From an uncultured Rickettsiales bacterium (GTDB taxonomy: Bacteria > Pseudomonadota > Alphaproteobacteria > UBA8366), in assembly GCA_913046825.1 (NCBI GenBank), contig CAJWTF010000165.1, positions 1 through 7,736 on the forward strand: a DNA stretch of 7,736 bases. The letters run 5' to 3'. The notes beneath the pieces are model-generated. The model did not search any database and had not been told where the DNA came from. It worked only from the letters and a program-made list of their open reading frames with translations. The position numbers were made by a program, and so were the translations under genes. Numbering within the stretch: the first letter of the stretch is position 1; every line of letters starts with the position of its first letter. Positions 1 to 6,982 of this stretch are shown piece after piece.

Positions 1-1
1 A

Positions 2-730
2 CGAATCGCCCGGGCGGGATTATGCTCCCGTCGGGAAGCGGAACGTTGGGTCGAATCTGGACGGGTCGCTGTCGACGGCAATACCCTGAAAAGCCCGGCG
101 TTCAATGTCCCGCTTGGCGCTATCGTGACCGTCGACGGAAATCCTATCCCAGATGCGGAACCGACGCGGCTGTGGCGGTTCCACAAATCGGCAGGCTCGA
201 TGACGACCAACCGGGACCCAGAGGGCAGAAAAACCGTCTTTGATTTCTTTCCCACCGATATGCCGCGCGTGATGACGGTTGGACGCCTGGATTACAACAG
301 CGAGGGCCTTCTACTGTTGACCAATGACGGCGACCTGGCACGTCGGTTGGAGCATCCAGATACTGGTTGGCGGCGGCGTTACCGGGTGCGGGTGCATGGC
401 AGGGTCGATGAGGACAAGCTCGCGGGATTGGCGCAAGGGGCCACGGTCGATGGGGTGCGCTACGGCGCCATCGAAGCGACGCTAGAACGCGAACAGGCGT
501 CGAACGCGTGGTTGTCCGTCACCTTAAGCGAGGGGAAAAACCGCGAAGTGCGCCGTATTTGCGAGCATCTGGAGCTCCAAGTCACGCGATTGATCAGGAT
601 CAGCTACGGTCCATTCCAATTAGGTAACTTGGAACGCGACGCGGTTGATGAAGTGCCGCGCAAGGCGCTCGCTGAACAACTCGGTGAGGGAGACCAAAGG
701 AAACGCCGCCGTGCGCGTGATCGCCGGTAA
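2..730 (+). CDS. rluB: rRNA pseudouridine synthase, RsuA/RluB family, 5'-truncated by window edge
   Basis: Converts a specific uridine in rRNA to pseudouridine; the RluB branch acts on 23S U2605 near the peptidyl transferase centre. The frame is open from the left edge, so the true start lies outside; 242 codons plus a TAA stop are visible. The first visible residues form an S4 RNA-binding domain (RIARAGLCSRREAERWVESG, visible residues 1-20, then GRVAVDGN). The catalytic motif GRLDYNSEGLLLLTNDG follows with the nucleophile Asp at visible residue 97. A C-terminal EGKNREVRRICEHL...RLIRISYGPF block is typical of the family. The protein ends in an Arg/Lys-rich tail (QRKRRRARDRR), common in this group. 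The S4 domain rules out TruA/TruB types. RluB is favoured over RluE/RsuA by the basic tail and by the rsmD neighbour, but this is inference. The last 20 bases overlap rsmD in another frame. Confidence 0.9.
   Translation, partial: RIARAGLCSRREAERWVESGRVAVDGNTLKSPAFNVPLGAIVTVDGNPIPDAEPTRLWRFHKSAGSMTTNRDPEGRKTVFDFFPTDMPRVMTVGRLDYNSEGLLLLTNDGDLARRLEHPDTGWRRRYRVRVHGRVDEDKLAGLAQGATVDGVRYGAIEATLEREQASNAWLSVTLSEGKNREVRRICEHLELQVTRLIRISYGPFQLGNLERDAVDEVPRKALAEQLGEGDQRKRRRARDRR
696..703 (+). promoter_or_regulatory. Shine-Dalgarno of rsmD
   Basis: AAAGGAAA sits 7 bases before the GTG at 711, inside the end of the upstream coding region. It decides the start of rsmD: no comparable site precedes the in-frame ATG at 645. 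Confidence 0.7.
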
Positions 731-1274
731 ATGGCGCGGTAAAAAACTGCGAACACCCGAGGGGAATAATATCCGGCCGACTTCTGATCGGGCGCGGGGG
801 GCACTCTTCAATTTGTTGGCGAATGGCAAACCGGCCGCAACGGGCTTCCGTTTGCAGGGCGCAATTGTTCTCGACGCGTTTGCGGGGACGGGCGCATTGG
901 GTCTTGAAGCATTGTCGCGGGGCGCCAAGCACGCGAGTTTCATCGAAAAGGCTGCCACAAGCATCACGGTTCTCCGGGCGAATATTGAAGCCTGCGGCGG
1001 TCGGCAAGCGTGCGATATTCATCAGGCCGATGCGGCTATCCCACCAGCCGCCGGGAGCGCCTGCAGTCTTATTCTGATGGATCCGCCTTACGGCAAGGAA
1101 TTACTCAGCCCAAGCTTGGTAGCATTGTCGGCCGCCGGATGGATAGCGGCAGGTGCAATTTGTTGCGTTGAACTGGGCAAGGGCGAAATGTTCGATCCGC
1201 CAGATGGATTTGAAAAATTGGATGACAGGCGCTACGGCGCGGCCCGGATCGTCATTCTTATTTGGCGCGGTTGA
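711..1274 (+). CDS. rsmD: 16S rRNA (guanine(966)-N2)-methyltransferase RsmD
   Basis: SAM-dependent methyltransferase that makes m2G966 in 16S rRNA during assembly of the 30S subunit; cytoplasmic. The 187-residue product matches the usual family size. It begins with the typical N-terminal RVIAGKWRGKKLRTPEG and IRPTSDRARGALFN (residues 21-34). A Rossmann SAM-binding motif LDAFAGTGALGLEALSRGA lies at residues 54-72, an acidic ExK follows at 79-80, and the catalytic DPPYG motif is at 124-128. I chose the GTG at 711 because AAAGGAAA lies 7 bases upstream and the family starts at this point. The frame is open further 5' (ATG at 645), but that would add 22 residues unlike the family and run deep into the upstream gene. 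The 20-base overlap with the pseudouridine synthase gene suggests co-transcription. The 3' end overlaps the convergent MFS gene. Confidence 0.95.
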   Translation: MRVIAGKWRGKKLRTPEGNNIRPTSDRARGALFNLLANGKPAATGFRLQGAIVLDAFAGTGALGLEALSRGAKHASFIEKAATSITVLRANIEACGGRQACDIHQADAAIPPAAGSACSLILMDPPYGKELLSPSLVALSAAGWIAAGAICCVELGKGEMFDPPDGFEKLDDRRYGAARIVILIWRG

Positions 1275-2409
1275 TTTGCCGAGCGAGTATGAGCGTGACT
1301 AAGACGATGGGTACCAGGATGGCGGTGCTGGAGAAAAACGGCCAGGCGACCCCGATCGAGGCGAAAGCGAAACCGGCCCATGCGGGCCCGAGGATGCGGC
1401 CGAGACTATTCGCTGATTGTGCGATCCCCATGGCGCCGCCGCGCATGCTGCGGGGTGCGGTGCGGCTAATAAGGCTTTGCAATGACGGATTGGCGAAGCC
1501 GAAGCCGATGAACAGTAATGCGATCGGTAGCAGCAGCCAAATACGTTCGGTCACCAGCGGCAATCCGATCAGGCCAGCCCCGGTAAAGAGTAACCCCATG
1601 ACAAAGACGTGGGCCTCGCCCATAAGCGGGACCAGTCGTCCAACCAAGCCGCCTTGCACGATAACGCCGCAAATACCGGCAAAGGCCATGTAATACCCAA
1701 CTTGGCGTGGCCCCATATCTAAGACCCGCTCGCACCATAGCGCCAAGGTCGACTCCATACCGGCAAAGACAAAGAACATGCCGAAATAGAGCGAGATGAG
1801 GGTGCACAGGATCGGAATGGAAATGATCTGCGGCAGAAACCGCATGGTGGAGACGCCGTGGTTTGCATGGCGTTCGGCCTCGCGCAATAGGACGGCGCTC
1901 ACCAATAAGGCAATTGCGGAGCCACCAGCGGCGATTAGCATGGGCAATTGATAATTAATGACGGCTTCCCCGGCGAGATATCCGCCAAGGGCTGGACCAA
2001 GTACGAAGCCGAGGCCAAAGGCGGCGCCAAGCATGCCCATCCCCTTGGCGCGGCCCTCGTCGTCGGTCACATCGGCGACATAGGCTTGGCTCGTCGCCAG
2101 CCAGCCGTTCATGGCTCCCGAAAATATCCGGGCCAGATAAATCATCTGCAGGTCGGTGGCGAAGGCCAGCCACAAATATCCCAGTGCAGAGCCCGCGAAA
2201 CTGATCAAAATAACCGGTTTGCGCCCAATCTTATCCGACAGCCGTCCCCATAGTGGCGCGGTTAGGAGTTGAGCCAGCGAAAACACCGAGAACAGTGCCG
2301 TCGCCTCCAACGGCCCGGCACCGTGGTGCAGCGCGAAATAGGGGAGAAGAGGAACGATGACGCCGAGGCCGATGACGTTGGCGAGCGCCGCGAGGAAAAT
2401 TGCGAGCAT
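1258..2409 (-). CDS. MFS transporter, DHA1 (TetA/Bmr-like drug:H+ antiporter) type
   Basis: Inner-membrane secondary transporter of the major facilitator superfamily; probably a proton-coupled exporter of small molecules, with unknown substrate. The 383-residue product is hydrophobic throughout and fits 12 membrane segments. TM1 begins almost at the start codon (LAIFLAALANVIGLGVIVPLLP). Motif A in the loop after TM2 is GRLSDKIGRK (residues 55-64). The motif B arginine is R94 (LARIFSGAMNG). Motif C, typical of 12-TM antiporters, is GLGFVLGPALGG (132-143, TM5). A weaker motif A copy, GGLVGRLVPLMG, lies in the C-terminal half. TetA-like resistance proteins share this pattern, but substrate cannot be read from it, so resistance should not be assumed. 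The ATG at 2409 has an in-frame TGA 36 bases upstream and no clear Shine-Dalgarno. A later start would remove TM1. The gene lies 45 bases after mutL on the same strand and its stop overlaps the end of rsmD. Confidence 0.88.
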   Translation of the reverse strand: MLAIFLAALANVIGLGVIVPLLPYFALHHGAGPLEATALFSVFSLAQLLTAPLWGRLSDKIGRKPVILISFAGSALGYLWLAFATDLQMIYLARIFSGAMNGWLATSQAYVADVTDDEGRAKGMGMLGAAFGLGFVLGPALGGYLAGEAVINYQLPMLIAAGGSAIALLVSAVLLREAERHANHGVSTMRFLPQIISIPILCTLISLYFGMFFVFAGMESTLALWCERVLDMGPRQVGYYMAFAGICGVIVQGGLVGRLVPLMGEAHVFVMGLLFTGAGLIGLPLVTERIWLLLPIALLFIGFGFANPSLQSLISRTAPRSMRGGAMGIAQSANSLGRILGPAWAGFAFASIGVAWPFFSSTAILVPIVLVTLILARQINRAK

Positions 2410-2454
2410 GGGGAGTTGGGATATAAGCCGAGGCGGGCGGGGTCAAGCGTGCTG
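2410..2454 (-). promoter_or_regulatory. mutL-MFS intergenic gap with weak promoter-like hexamers
   Basis: The gap reads (minus strand) with a TTGACC at 2446-2441 and a TATATC at 2425-2420, separated by 15 bases, slightly shorter than the sigma-70 optimum of 17. The second hexamer ends 10 bases before the MFS ATG, and those 10 bases (CCAACTCCCC) contain no Shine-Dalgarno. If this is a promoter, the transcript would start almost at the ATG. The match is modest and may be chance; read-through from mutL is equally possible. Confidence 0.25.
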
Positions 2455-4263
2455 TCAGCGGCGGCCGAACAGACGTTCGATATCCGCAAGTTTCAACTCC
2501 ACATAAGTGGGGCGGCCGTGATTGCATTGCCCCGAGTGCGGGGTCATTTCCATCTGCCGCAGCAATGAATTCATCTCGTCGCCGTTGAGGCGGCGGCCGG
2601 AACGTACAGAGCCGTGGCACGCCATGGTCCCACAGACGTCCTCAAGGCGCTCTTTTAATCCAAAACCATCGCCGAGCTCTGCCAATTCATCGGCTAAATC
2701 TCGGATCAAGCCTTGAACGTCAACTTGCCCCAACATGGCCGGAACCTCCCGGACCACGACGGCGCCCGGCCCGAACCCTTCAAGAACCAATCCCAGCTCA
2801 GAGAACTCGGTAGCGCGCGCGACAAGGCGGTCGACTTCATCCTCGGCCAATTCCACGACTTCCGGAATAAGTAATCCTTGTTTGCGCACCCCCGTGTCCG
2901 AGAGGGCTTCTTTCATGCGCTCGTAGACCAGGCGTTCGTGTGCCGCGTGCTGATCAACGATGACAATGCCGTCCCCCGTCTGCGCAACGATATAGGTCTC
3001 ATGGACCTGCGCCCGTGCGGCACCGAGTGGATAGGCTTCCGTGCCGTCGGTGTCATCGTGCTGCGCCGTGGGCGGCGCGGTCGGCGCCAGTCCTTGGGTC
3101 GGCCCGTTTGGTGCCTGAAAGATAGCGGCGCAATCGGACAGTCCCGGCGACGGGTATGCGGGTCGTTGTGGATACGCGCTGCCGAACGGCAGAGCAGGGC
3201 CGGTATGGGTGCCCGGCTTTATCGCGCCAAGTGCGGCTGTCGCGACGCTGGTTGATGCCCGGTGGCCGGCTTCGGCCAACGCATGCCGCAACGCACCGAC
3301 AATTAACCCCCGCACAACGGCCGCCTCACGAAAACGGACCTCTACCTTCGCAGGGTGGACGTTGACGTCGACCAGTATCGGGTCGATTTCCAGGAAAAGC
3401 GCTATTAGAGGATGCCGGTCGCGGGCGAGAAAATCTTGGTAGGCGCCACGAACGGCGCCGAACAACAGGCGATCCTTGACCGAACGACCATTCACGAACA
3501 GGAACTGTAATTGGGCGTTTCCACGGTTCAGTGTCGGTAGTCCGGCGTATCCGGTCAGTCGAATGCCTTCCCGTTCGGCTTCAATGGGCAATGCATTCTC
3601 GGTGAACTCCTTGCCCATGACACCACCAAGGCGGCGAAGCCGGGCATCGAGCAGTTCGCCTTGTGCGGCTTCAAGTTTGATCTTCGTACGCTCGCCGTCG
3701 ATCAGGGTGAAAGATACATCCGGGCGCGCCATGGCGAGGCGTGAGATCGCATCACTGATTTGCGAGGATTCCGTCCGATCAGCACGCAAAAATTTAAGTC
3801 GAGCGGGCGTCGCGTAAAATAATTCCCGGAGTTCGATCCGCGTGCCTTTCGATAAGGCCGCTGGTGCGAGCCCGCTTATATCGCCGCCATCGACGGTCAA
3901 ACGCCACGCGGTGTCGGCCCCCGCCGTGCGACTGGTGAGAGCGAGCCGCCCGACGGATCCGATGGAGGGCAAGGCTTCGCCTCGAAATCCCAGTGTCCGA
4001 ATATGGTCGAGATCGTCCTCCGGCAGTTTCGAGGTCGCATGACGTTCGACTGCAAGGTGCAATTCCTCCGGCGTCATGCCGGTGCCGTCATCGGTGACGG
4101 TGATCAGTGATTTACCACCGTCGCGCACGGTCACTTCGATCCGGGAAGCCCCTGCGTCCAGGGAGTTTTCGACTAATTCCTTTACCGCCGAAGCGGGCCG
4201 CTCGATGACTTCACCGGCTGCGATGCGGTTGACGACGTGTTCCGGAAGGCGACGGATTGTCAT
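2455..4263 (-). CDS. mutL: DNA mismatch repair protein MutL, endonuclease type
   Basis: Mismatch repair ATPase that links MutS to downstream steps; 602 residues. The N-terminal GHKL ATPase has [20 protein letters not shown] with catalytic E32 and Mg-binding N33, DDGTGM (58-63), HATSKL (75-80) and TLGFRGEAL (90-98). A Pro/Ala/Gly-rich linker spans about 341-413. The C-terminal domain has the metal-binding endonuclease motif DQHA-x2-E-x4-E (437-448), ACHGSV (548-553, the ACR-type site), CNHGRP (580-585) and a terminal FGRR (599-602, FxR motif). This set marks the nicking MutL found in bacteria without MutH. The ATG at 4263 was chosen because [21 protein letters not shown] is the family start and AAGGGAG lies 6 bases upstream; the frame is open to an ATG at 4353, but that 30-residue Arg-rich extension lies in pgi and is not family-like. 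The ATG overlaps the pgi TGA by 4 bases. Confidence 0.97.
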   Translation of the reverse strand: MTIRRLPEHVVNRIAAGEVIERPASAVKELVENSLDAGASRIEVTVRDGGKSLITVTDDGTGMTPEELHLAVERHATSKLPEDDLDHIRTLGFRGEALPSIGSVGRLALTSRTAGADTAWRLTVDGGDISGLAPAALSKGTRIELRELFYATPARLKFLRADRTESSQISDAISRLAMARPDVSFTLIDGERTKIKLEAAQGELLDARLRRLGGVMGKEFTENALPIEAEREGIRLTGYAGLPTLNRGNAQLQFLFVNGRSVKDRLLFGAVRGAYQDFLARDRHPLIALFLEIDPILVDVNVHPAKVEVRFREAAVVRGLIVGALRHALAEAGHRASTSVATAALGAIKPGTHTGPALPFGSAYPQRPAYPSPGLSDCAAIFQAPNGPTQGLAPTAPPTAQHDDTDGTEAYPLGAARAQVHETYIVAQTGDGIVIVDQHAAHERLVYERMKEALSDTGVRKQGLLIPEVVELAEDEVDRLVARATEFSELGLVLEGFGPGAVVVREVPAMLGQVDVQGLIRDLADELAELGDGFGLKERLEDVCGTMACHGSVRSGRRLNGDEMNSLLRQMEMTPHSGQCNHGRPTYVELKLADIERLFGRR

Positions 4264-5549
4264 GCAGCACTCCCTTGTGTATCGGCGAGGCGTTCGCGGG
4301 CGAGTGCCTTGCCGGATTCCACGGCCGGTTGTCCGAATGGATCGACCTTCCATAGATCAGCGGTCAATAACGTCTCGAGAACGAAATGCATCATCAATCC
4401 GCCGAGTGCGAATTCGTTGAGCTGCGGGATACGAAATTCGCGCACCGGCCTGCCCTTATCGGTCAATGCTTTCACGGTGGCGTCGGAGGATGCATCGAGA
4501 AGGTCGCCGACACTCCTCCCGGCAAGATGGTCAAGACCGGCGTCGCGCGCGATTGCCGGCGGAATGATCATGCCGGCCCCCGCCGCGGGAGAGGTGACGA
4601 GAGAGATTAACTTATCGTCAGGCCCATCCAGGTAGAGCTGTAACTGACTGTGTTGATCGACCGTGCCACTCGCTTGGACTGGGGTTGTCCCCTTGCCGTT
4701 CTTACCGAGGCTCTCCGCCCAAAGCTGGCGATACCAGAGCGCCAGGTCCGAGAGCCGATCGCAATAGGGCATCAGGACGGAGATTGATATGTTGCGTTCG
4801 ACCGCAAGCGCCACCGCCAGGGCCGCGCCCTCCACCGGCGCTGCGTCCTTCGACATGGCGAGGCATCTGGCTACCAAGTCCTGCGCACCTTCACGAATGG
4901 CAATTGGGTCGAGACCTGCGATCATCGCTGGGAGCAAGCCGACCGATGAGAAGACCGAGTAGCGGCCGCCCACATAGGGGTCGTGGGCGATCACAGGAAT
5001 ATTGTAGCGCTCCGCCAATCGATAAAGAGGATTGTCACCGCGCTCCACGATCGCGAAACTGCGATGGGAGAGTGCCTGCGGTCCACAGTGGTCGAGAAGC
5101 CAACCTTGAACCACCATGGTCAGGGCGATGGTCTCCAGCGTACCGCCGGACTTAGAGACGAAGAGTGTGCCGGTTTTTTCCGGCGTTAGGCCGGCGAGGA
5201 GAGAGTTGACCCCGTGCGGATCGACGTTCTCCAGAAAATGGAATGTCGGTTCGCTGGTCGTTTGCAGGGCACAGAGCGTTCTGGCGCCAAGGCTCGACCC
5301 CCCGGTGCCGACAACAAGTACATCGCTGCACGTCTCGCGCAGCCGTTCTGCCGATTGCTGCAGGGTGTCGATATCGTTCCGCCGTTCGGGCAGCTTGAGG
5401 ACCGTCATGTACTCGCGGTCGGTCAATTCTGCGATCCGCTCAAGCGCTTCGCCAGCTTCCGCGCGGCAGCGCTCATAGCCCGCAGCTGAAACGCCGCCGT
5501 CACCGATCTTGTCGGCAAAACATCCGTCTATTTTTTGTATATAGGACAT
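4260..5549 (-). CDS. pgi: glucose-6-phosphate isomerase
   Basis: Interconverts glucose 6-phosphate and fructose 6-phosphate in glycolysis/gluconeogenesis; cytoplasmic. The 429-residue product belongs to the short bacterial form (about 430-450 residues), compared with about 550 in E. coli and eukaryotes. Two SIS sugar-phosphate folds are visible: GTGGSSLGA (81-89) and SKSGGTLET (132-140), the phosphate-binding loop. The PGI signature [13 protein letters not shown] has GGRYS at 194-198. Active-site residues are present: the Glu of ESLGK (E279, the proton-transfer base), the His of DQHSQ (H300, ring opening) and the Lys of [12 protein letters not shown] (K414). I chose the ATG at 5549 because AGGG lies 7 bases upstream; an in-frame TTG at 5555 is too close to that site. 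Its TGA overlaps the mutL ATG. The start is preceded directly by one arm of an inverted repeat, which may fold over its ribosome binding site. Confidence 0.93.
   Translation of the reverse strand: MSYIQKIDGCFADKIGDGGVSAAGYERCRAEAGEALERIAELTDREYMTVLKLPERRNDIDTLQQSAERLRETCSDVLVVGTGGSSLGARTLCALQTTSEPTFHFLENVDPHGVNSLLAGLTPEKTGTLFVSKSGGTLETIALTMVVQGWLLDHCGPQALSHRSFAIVERGDNPLYRLAERYNIPVIAHDPYVGGRYSVFSSVGLLPAMIAGLDPIAIREGAQDLVARCLAMSKDAAPVEGAALAVALAVERNISISVLMPYCDRLSDLALWYRQLWAESLGKNGKGTTPVQASGTVDQHSQLQLYLDGPDDKLISLVTSPAAGAGMIIPPAIARDAGLDHLAGRSVGDLLDASSDATVKALTDKGRPVREFRIPQLNEFALGGLMMHFVLETLLTADLWKVDPFGQPAVESGKALARERLADTQGSAA
4270..4276 (-). promoter_or_regulatory. Shine-Dalgarno of mutL
   Basis: AAGGGAG on the minus strand lies 6 bases before the mutL ATG, within the last codons of pgi. 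It supports the start at 4263 over the ATG 90 bases upstream, and shows that mutL can load its own ribosomes as well as receive those ending on pgi. Confidence 0.75.
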
Positions 5550-5620
5550 GGTCAAACCCTATAGATAGTGTCCGACCCTACTCTGGGACGCAACCGATTG
5601 TTATCCTCTTGGATTTGACC
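5550..5620 (-). repeat. 10-bp inverted repeat bounding the M16-pgi intergenic gap
   Basis: This 71-base gap starts directly after the TAA of the M16 gene and ends directly before the pgi ATG. On the minus strand it opens with GGTCAAATCC (5620-5611) and closes with GGGTTTGACC (5559-5550). In RNA these pair over all 10 positions, with one G-U wobble, around a 51-base loop; pairing stops at both edges. The right arm contains the pgi Shine-Dalgarno. There is no T-run after it, so it is not an intrinsic terminator. No good sigma-70 promoter is seen inside the gap. It could be an mRNA structure affecting pgi translation, a pair of operator half-sites, a remnant of a small palindromic element, or chance. 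Confidence 0.5.
5557..5560 (-). promoter_or_regulatory. Shine-Dalgarno of pgi, inside an inverted-repeat arm
   Basis: AGGG on the minus strand is 7 bases before the pgi ATG at 5549. Its three G residues are part of the right arm of the 5550-5620 inverted repeat, so they would be base-paired if that stem forms in the mRNA. Confidence 0.55.
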
Positions 5621-6982
5621 TTATATTTGCGGGGCGGGTGCGGTTGGCGTGACAGCCGCCGGTCTGCCAACCACGACGAAGGTCAATTTTCCGGGATCAA
5701 GTAAGCGGCGGGCCAGTTTTGCGATGTTCTCCGCGCTCACCACGTTGATATAGTTCGCACGTTTGTCGATATAGTCGATCCCGAGGTTGTGGTATTGGAT
5801 CGAGACCAGCATGCGGGCGATCCGGTCGGTTGAACTGAGACGCAGTGGAAACGATCCCGTCAGATAGGATTTTGCGCGACTGAGTTCGTCCGCCGTCACG
5901 CCGCCTGTGCGCATGCGTTCCCATTCCGAACGGATAATATTTAACGACTCGGCGACGTTCGCGTTCTTCGTCCCTGCCCCACCGGAGATCAATGCCGAGA
6001 GCCGCATGGGGTGCAGACCGGTGCCGACGGAATAGGCGAGGCCGCGCTTCTCGCGTACTTCACTGAAGAGACGTGATGAGAAGCCACCACCACCCAGAAT
6101 GTAGTTCATCACCAAGCAGGTATACCAATCAGCATCATCACGGGGCAAACCCGGTTGCCCAAATACAATCGAGCTTTGCGGCACATCTAATTCCACCACA
6201 TAGGTATCGCCGGTCAGGCGCGGCGCGGCCTCAGCGATGGTCGGCAAAACTTTTGATTTAGGCAGGGACGCGAAGGCTCGATCCAGCAACGGAGCCAATT
6301 CCGCAGCGGTAATATCCCCTGTAACACCGATTATCAGCAGGTCGCGCGCGAAACGCTCGCGGACATATTCATGCAGGTCGCCCTGGCTGATCTCGGCGAT
6401 GGTCGCGGGTGTGCCGCTCGACGGTATCGCATATGGATGATCACCGAAGACTGCAGTCGCCCACGTTCGCCCGGCAATGTAATCCGGATTCGTGGAGCGC
6501 CGCTTTAACGATATCAAGGATTGCTGGCGCATGCGTTCCAAGGGTTCGCTATCGAAGCGTGGCTTGGTCAGTGCCAGATCGAGTAGTTCGATCGCCCTTT
6601 CGCGATGTTTGTTGAGCACCTTGAGACTGCCCCGGAACGTATCACGGCCGCTGGAGAAGTTCATTTTGATTGAATGGTTCTGTAATTCAGCCTGGAACGC
6701 CCTGCTGTCGAGCGAGCCCGCGCCTTCATCCAAAAGGCCGCTAAGAAGACTGGAGAGGCCCGCCTTATTGGCCGGGTCGTAGGTGCATCCGCCGCGAAAT
6801 GAAAATTCGATTGACAGCACGGGGACAGACGTATCACGGACCAGCCAGGCCTTGATTCCGCCGGGACTCTCCACCGTTTGGATGTCAATGGCGTGGGCCT
6901 GGCCGGTGAAGACCGCCGTGGCGATCAGCAGGAATGCGGCGGTCGCCCGTCTCGCCCAATTTATAGAAAGAGGCCGGATCAT
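5621..6982 (-). CDS. periplasmic M16 family peptidase-like subunit, zinc site degenerate
   Basis: Non-catalytic partner of an M16B (pitrilysin/processing-peptidase family) metallopeptidase; 453 residues. The N-terminus is a Sec signal peptide with Arg-rich start, hydrophobic core AAFLLIATAVF and likely cleavage after AHA (residue 31), so the protein is exported. Where active members have HxxEH, this one has S78-L-L-S81-G82 in the context KAGLSSLLSGLLDEGAG, so all three motif residues are lost; the family's downstream zinc-binding Glu region (ERMRQQSLISLKR) also lacks it. The C-terminal half keeps a glycine-rich GGGFSSRLF and REKRGLAYSV with R310 and Y317, the Arg/Tyr pair that inactive M16B subunits contribute to substrate binding. 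It overlaps the upstream M16 gene by ATGA, with GGAG 8 bases before its ATG. The pair resembles the heterodimeric M16B peptidase known from Sphingomonas. Substrate is unknown. Confidence 0.9.
   Translation of the reverse strand: MIRPLSINWARRATAAFLLIATAVFTGQAHAIDIQTVESPGGIKAWLVRDTSVPVLSIEFSFRGGCTYDPANKAGLSSLLSGLLDEGAGSLDSRAFQAELQNHSIKMNFSSGRDTFRGSLKVLNKHRERAIELLDLALTKPRFDSEPLERMRQQSLISLKRRSTNPDYIAGRTWATAVFGDHPYAIPSSGTPATIAEISQGDLHEYVRERFARDLLIIGVTGDITAAELAPLLDRAFASLPKSKVLPTIAEAAPRLTGDTYVVELDVPQSSIVFGQPGLPRDDADWYTCLVMNYILGGGGFSSRLFSEVREKRGLAYSVGTGLHPMRLSALISGGAGTKNANVAESLNIIRSEWERMRTGGVTADELSRAKSYLTGSFPLRLSSTDRIARMLVSIQYHNLGIDYIDKRANYINVVSAENIAKLARRLLDPGKLTFVVVGRPAAVTPTAPAPQI

Noticed and set aside
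645..710. Earlier ATG for rsmD
   Set aside because: It adds 22 residues not found in the family and overlaps rluB by 86 bases; the GTG at 711 has a well-placed AAAGGAAA.
600..1022. 140-codon minus-strand open frame opposite rluB/rsmD
   Set aside because: Antisense to two well-supported genes, with no recognisable domain and a composition typical of shadow frames.
1262..1693. 143-codon plus-strand open frame opposite the MFS gene
   Set aside because: It lies wholly antisense to a strongly supported transporter, its protein resembles no family I recognise, and it has no plausible ribosome binding site; it is a GC-driven shadow frame.
1258..2409. Calling the MFS protein a tetracycline resistance determinant
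   Set aside because: The motifs are shared by the whole DHA1 antiporter family; nothing in the sequence identifies tetracycline as substrate, and the setting is ordinary chromosome rather than a mobile element.
4264..4353. 30-residue N-terminal extension of MutL from an upstream ATG
   Set aside because: The extension is Arg-rich and lies inside pgi; MutL proteins start at the [10 protein letters not shown] position, which has a good Shine-Dalgarno.
5550..5555. TTG at 5555 as the pgi start
   Set aside because: It is only one base from the AGGG site; the ATG two codons later has correct spacing.
5565..5593. Promoter-like TTGCGT and CACTAT, 17 bases apart, before pgi
   Set aside because: The second hexamer matches TATAAT at only three positions, and the transcript start would fall inside the Shine-Dalgarno.
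5596..5605. GGATAACAAT on the minus strand, resembling part of the lac operator
   Set aside because: It is a short match with no symmetric second half and no LacI-type regulator in view; treated as coincidence.
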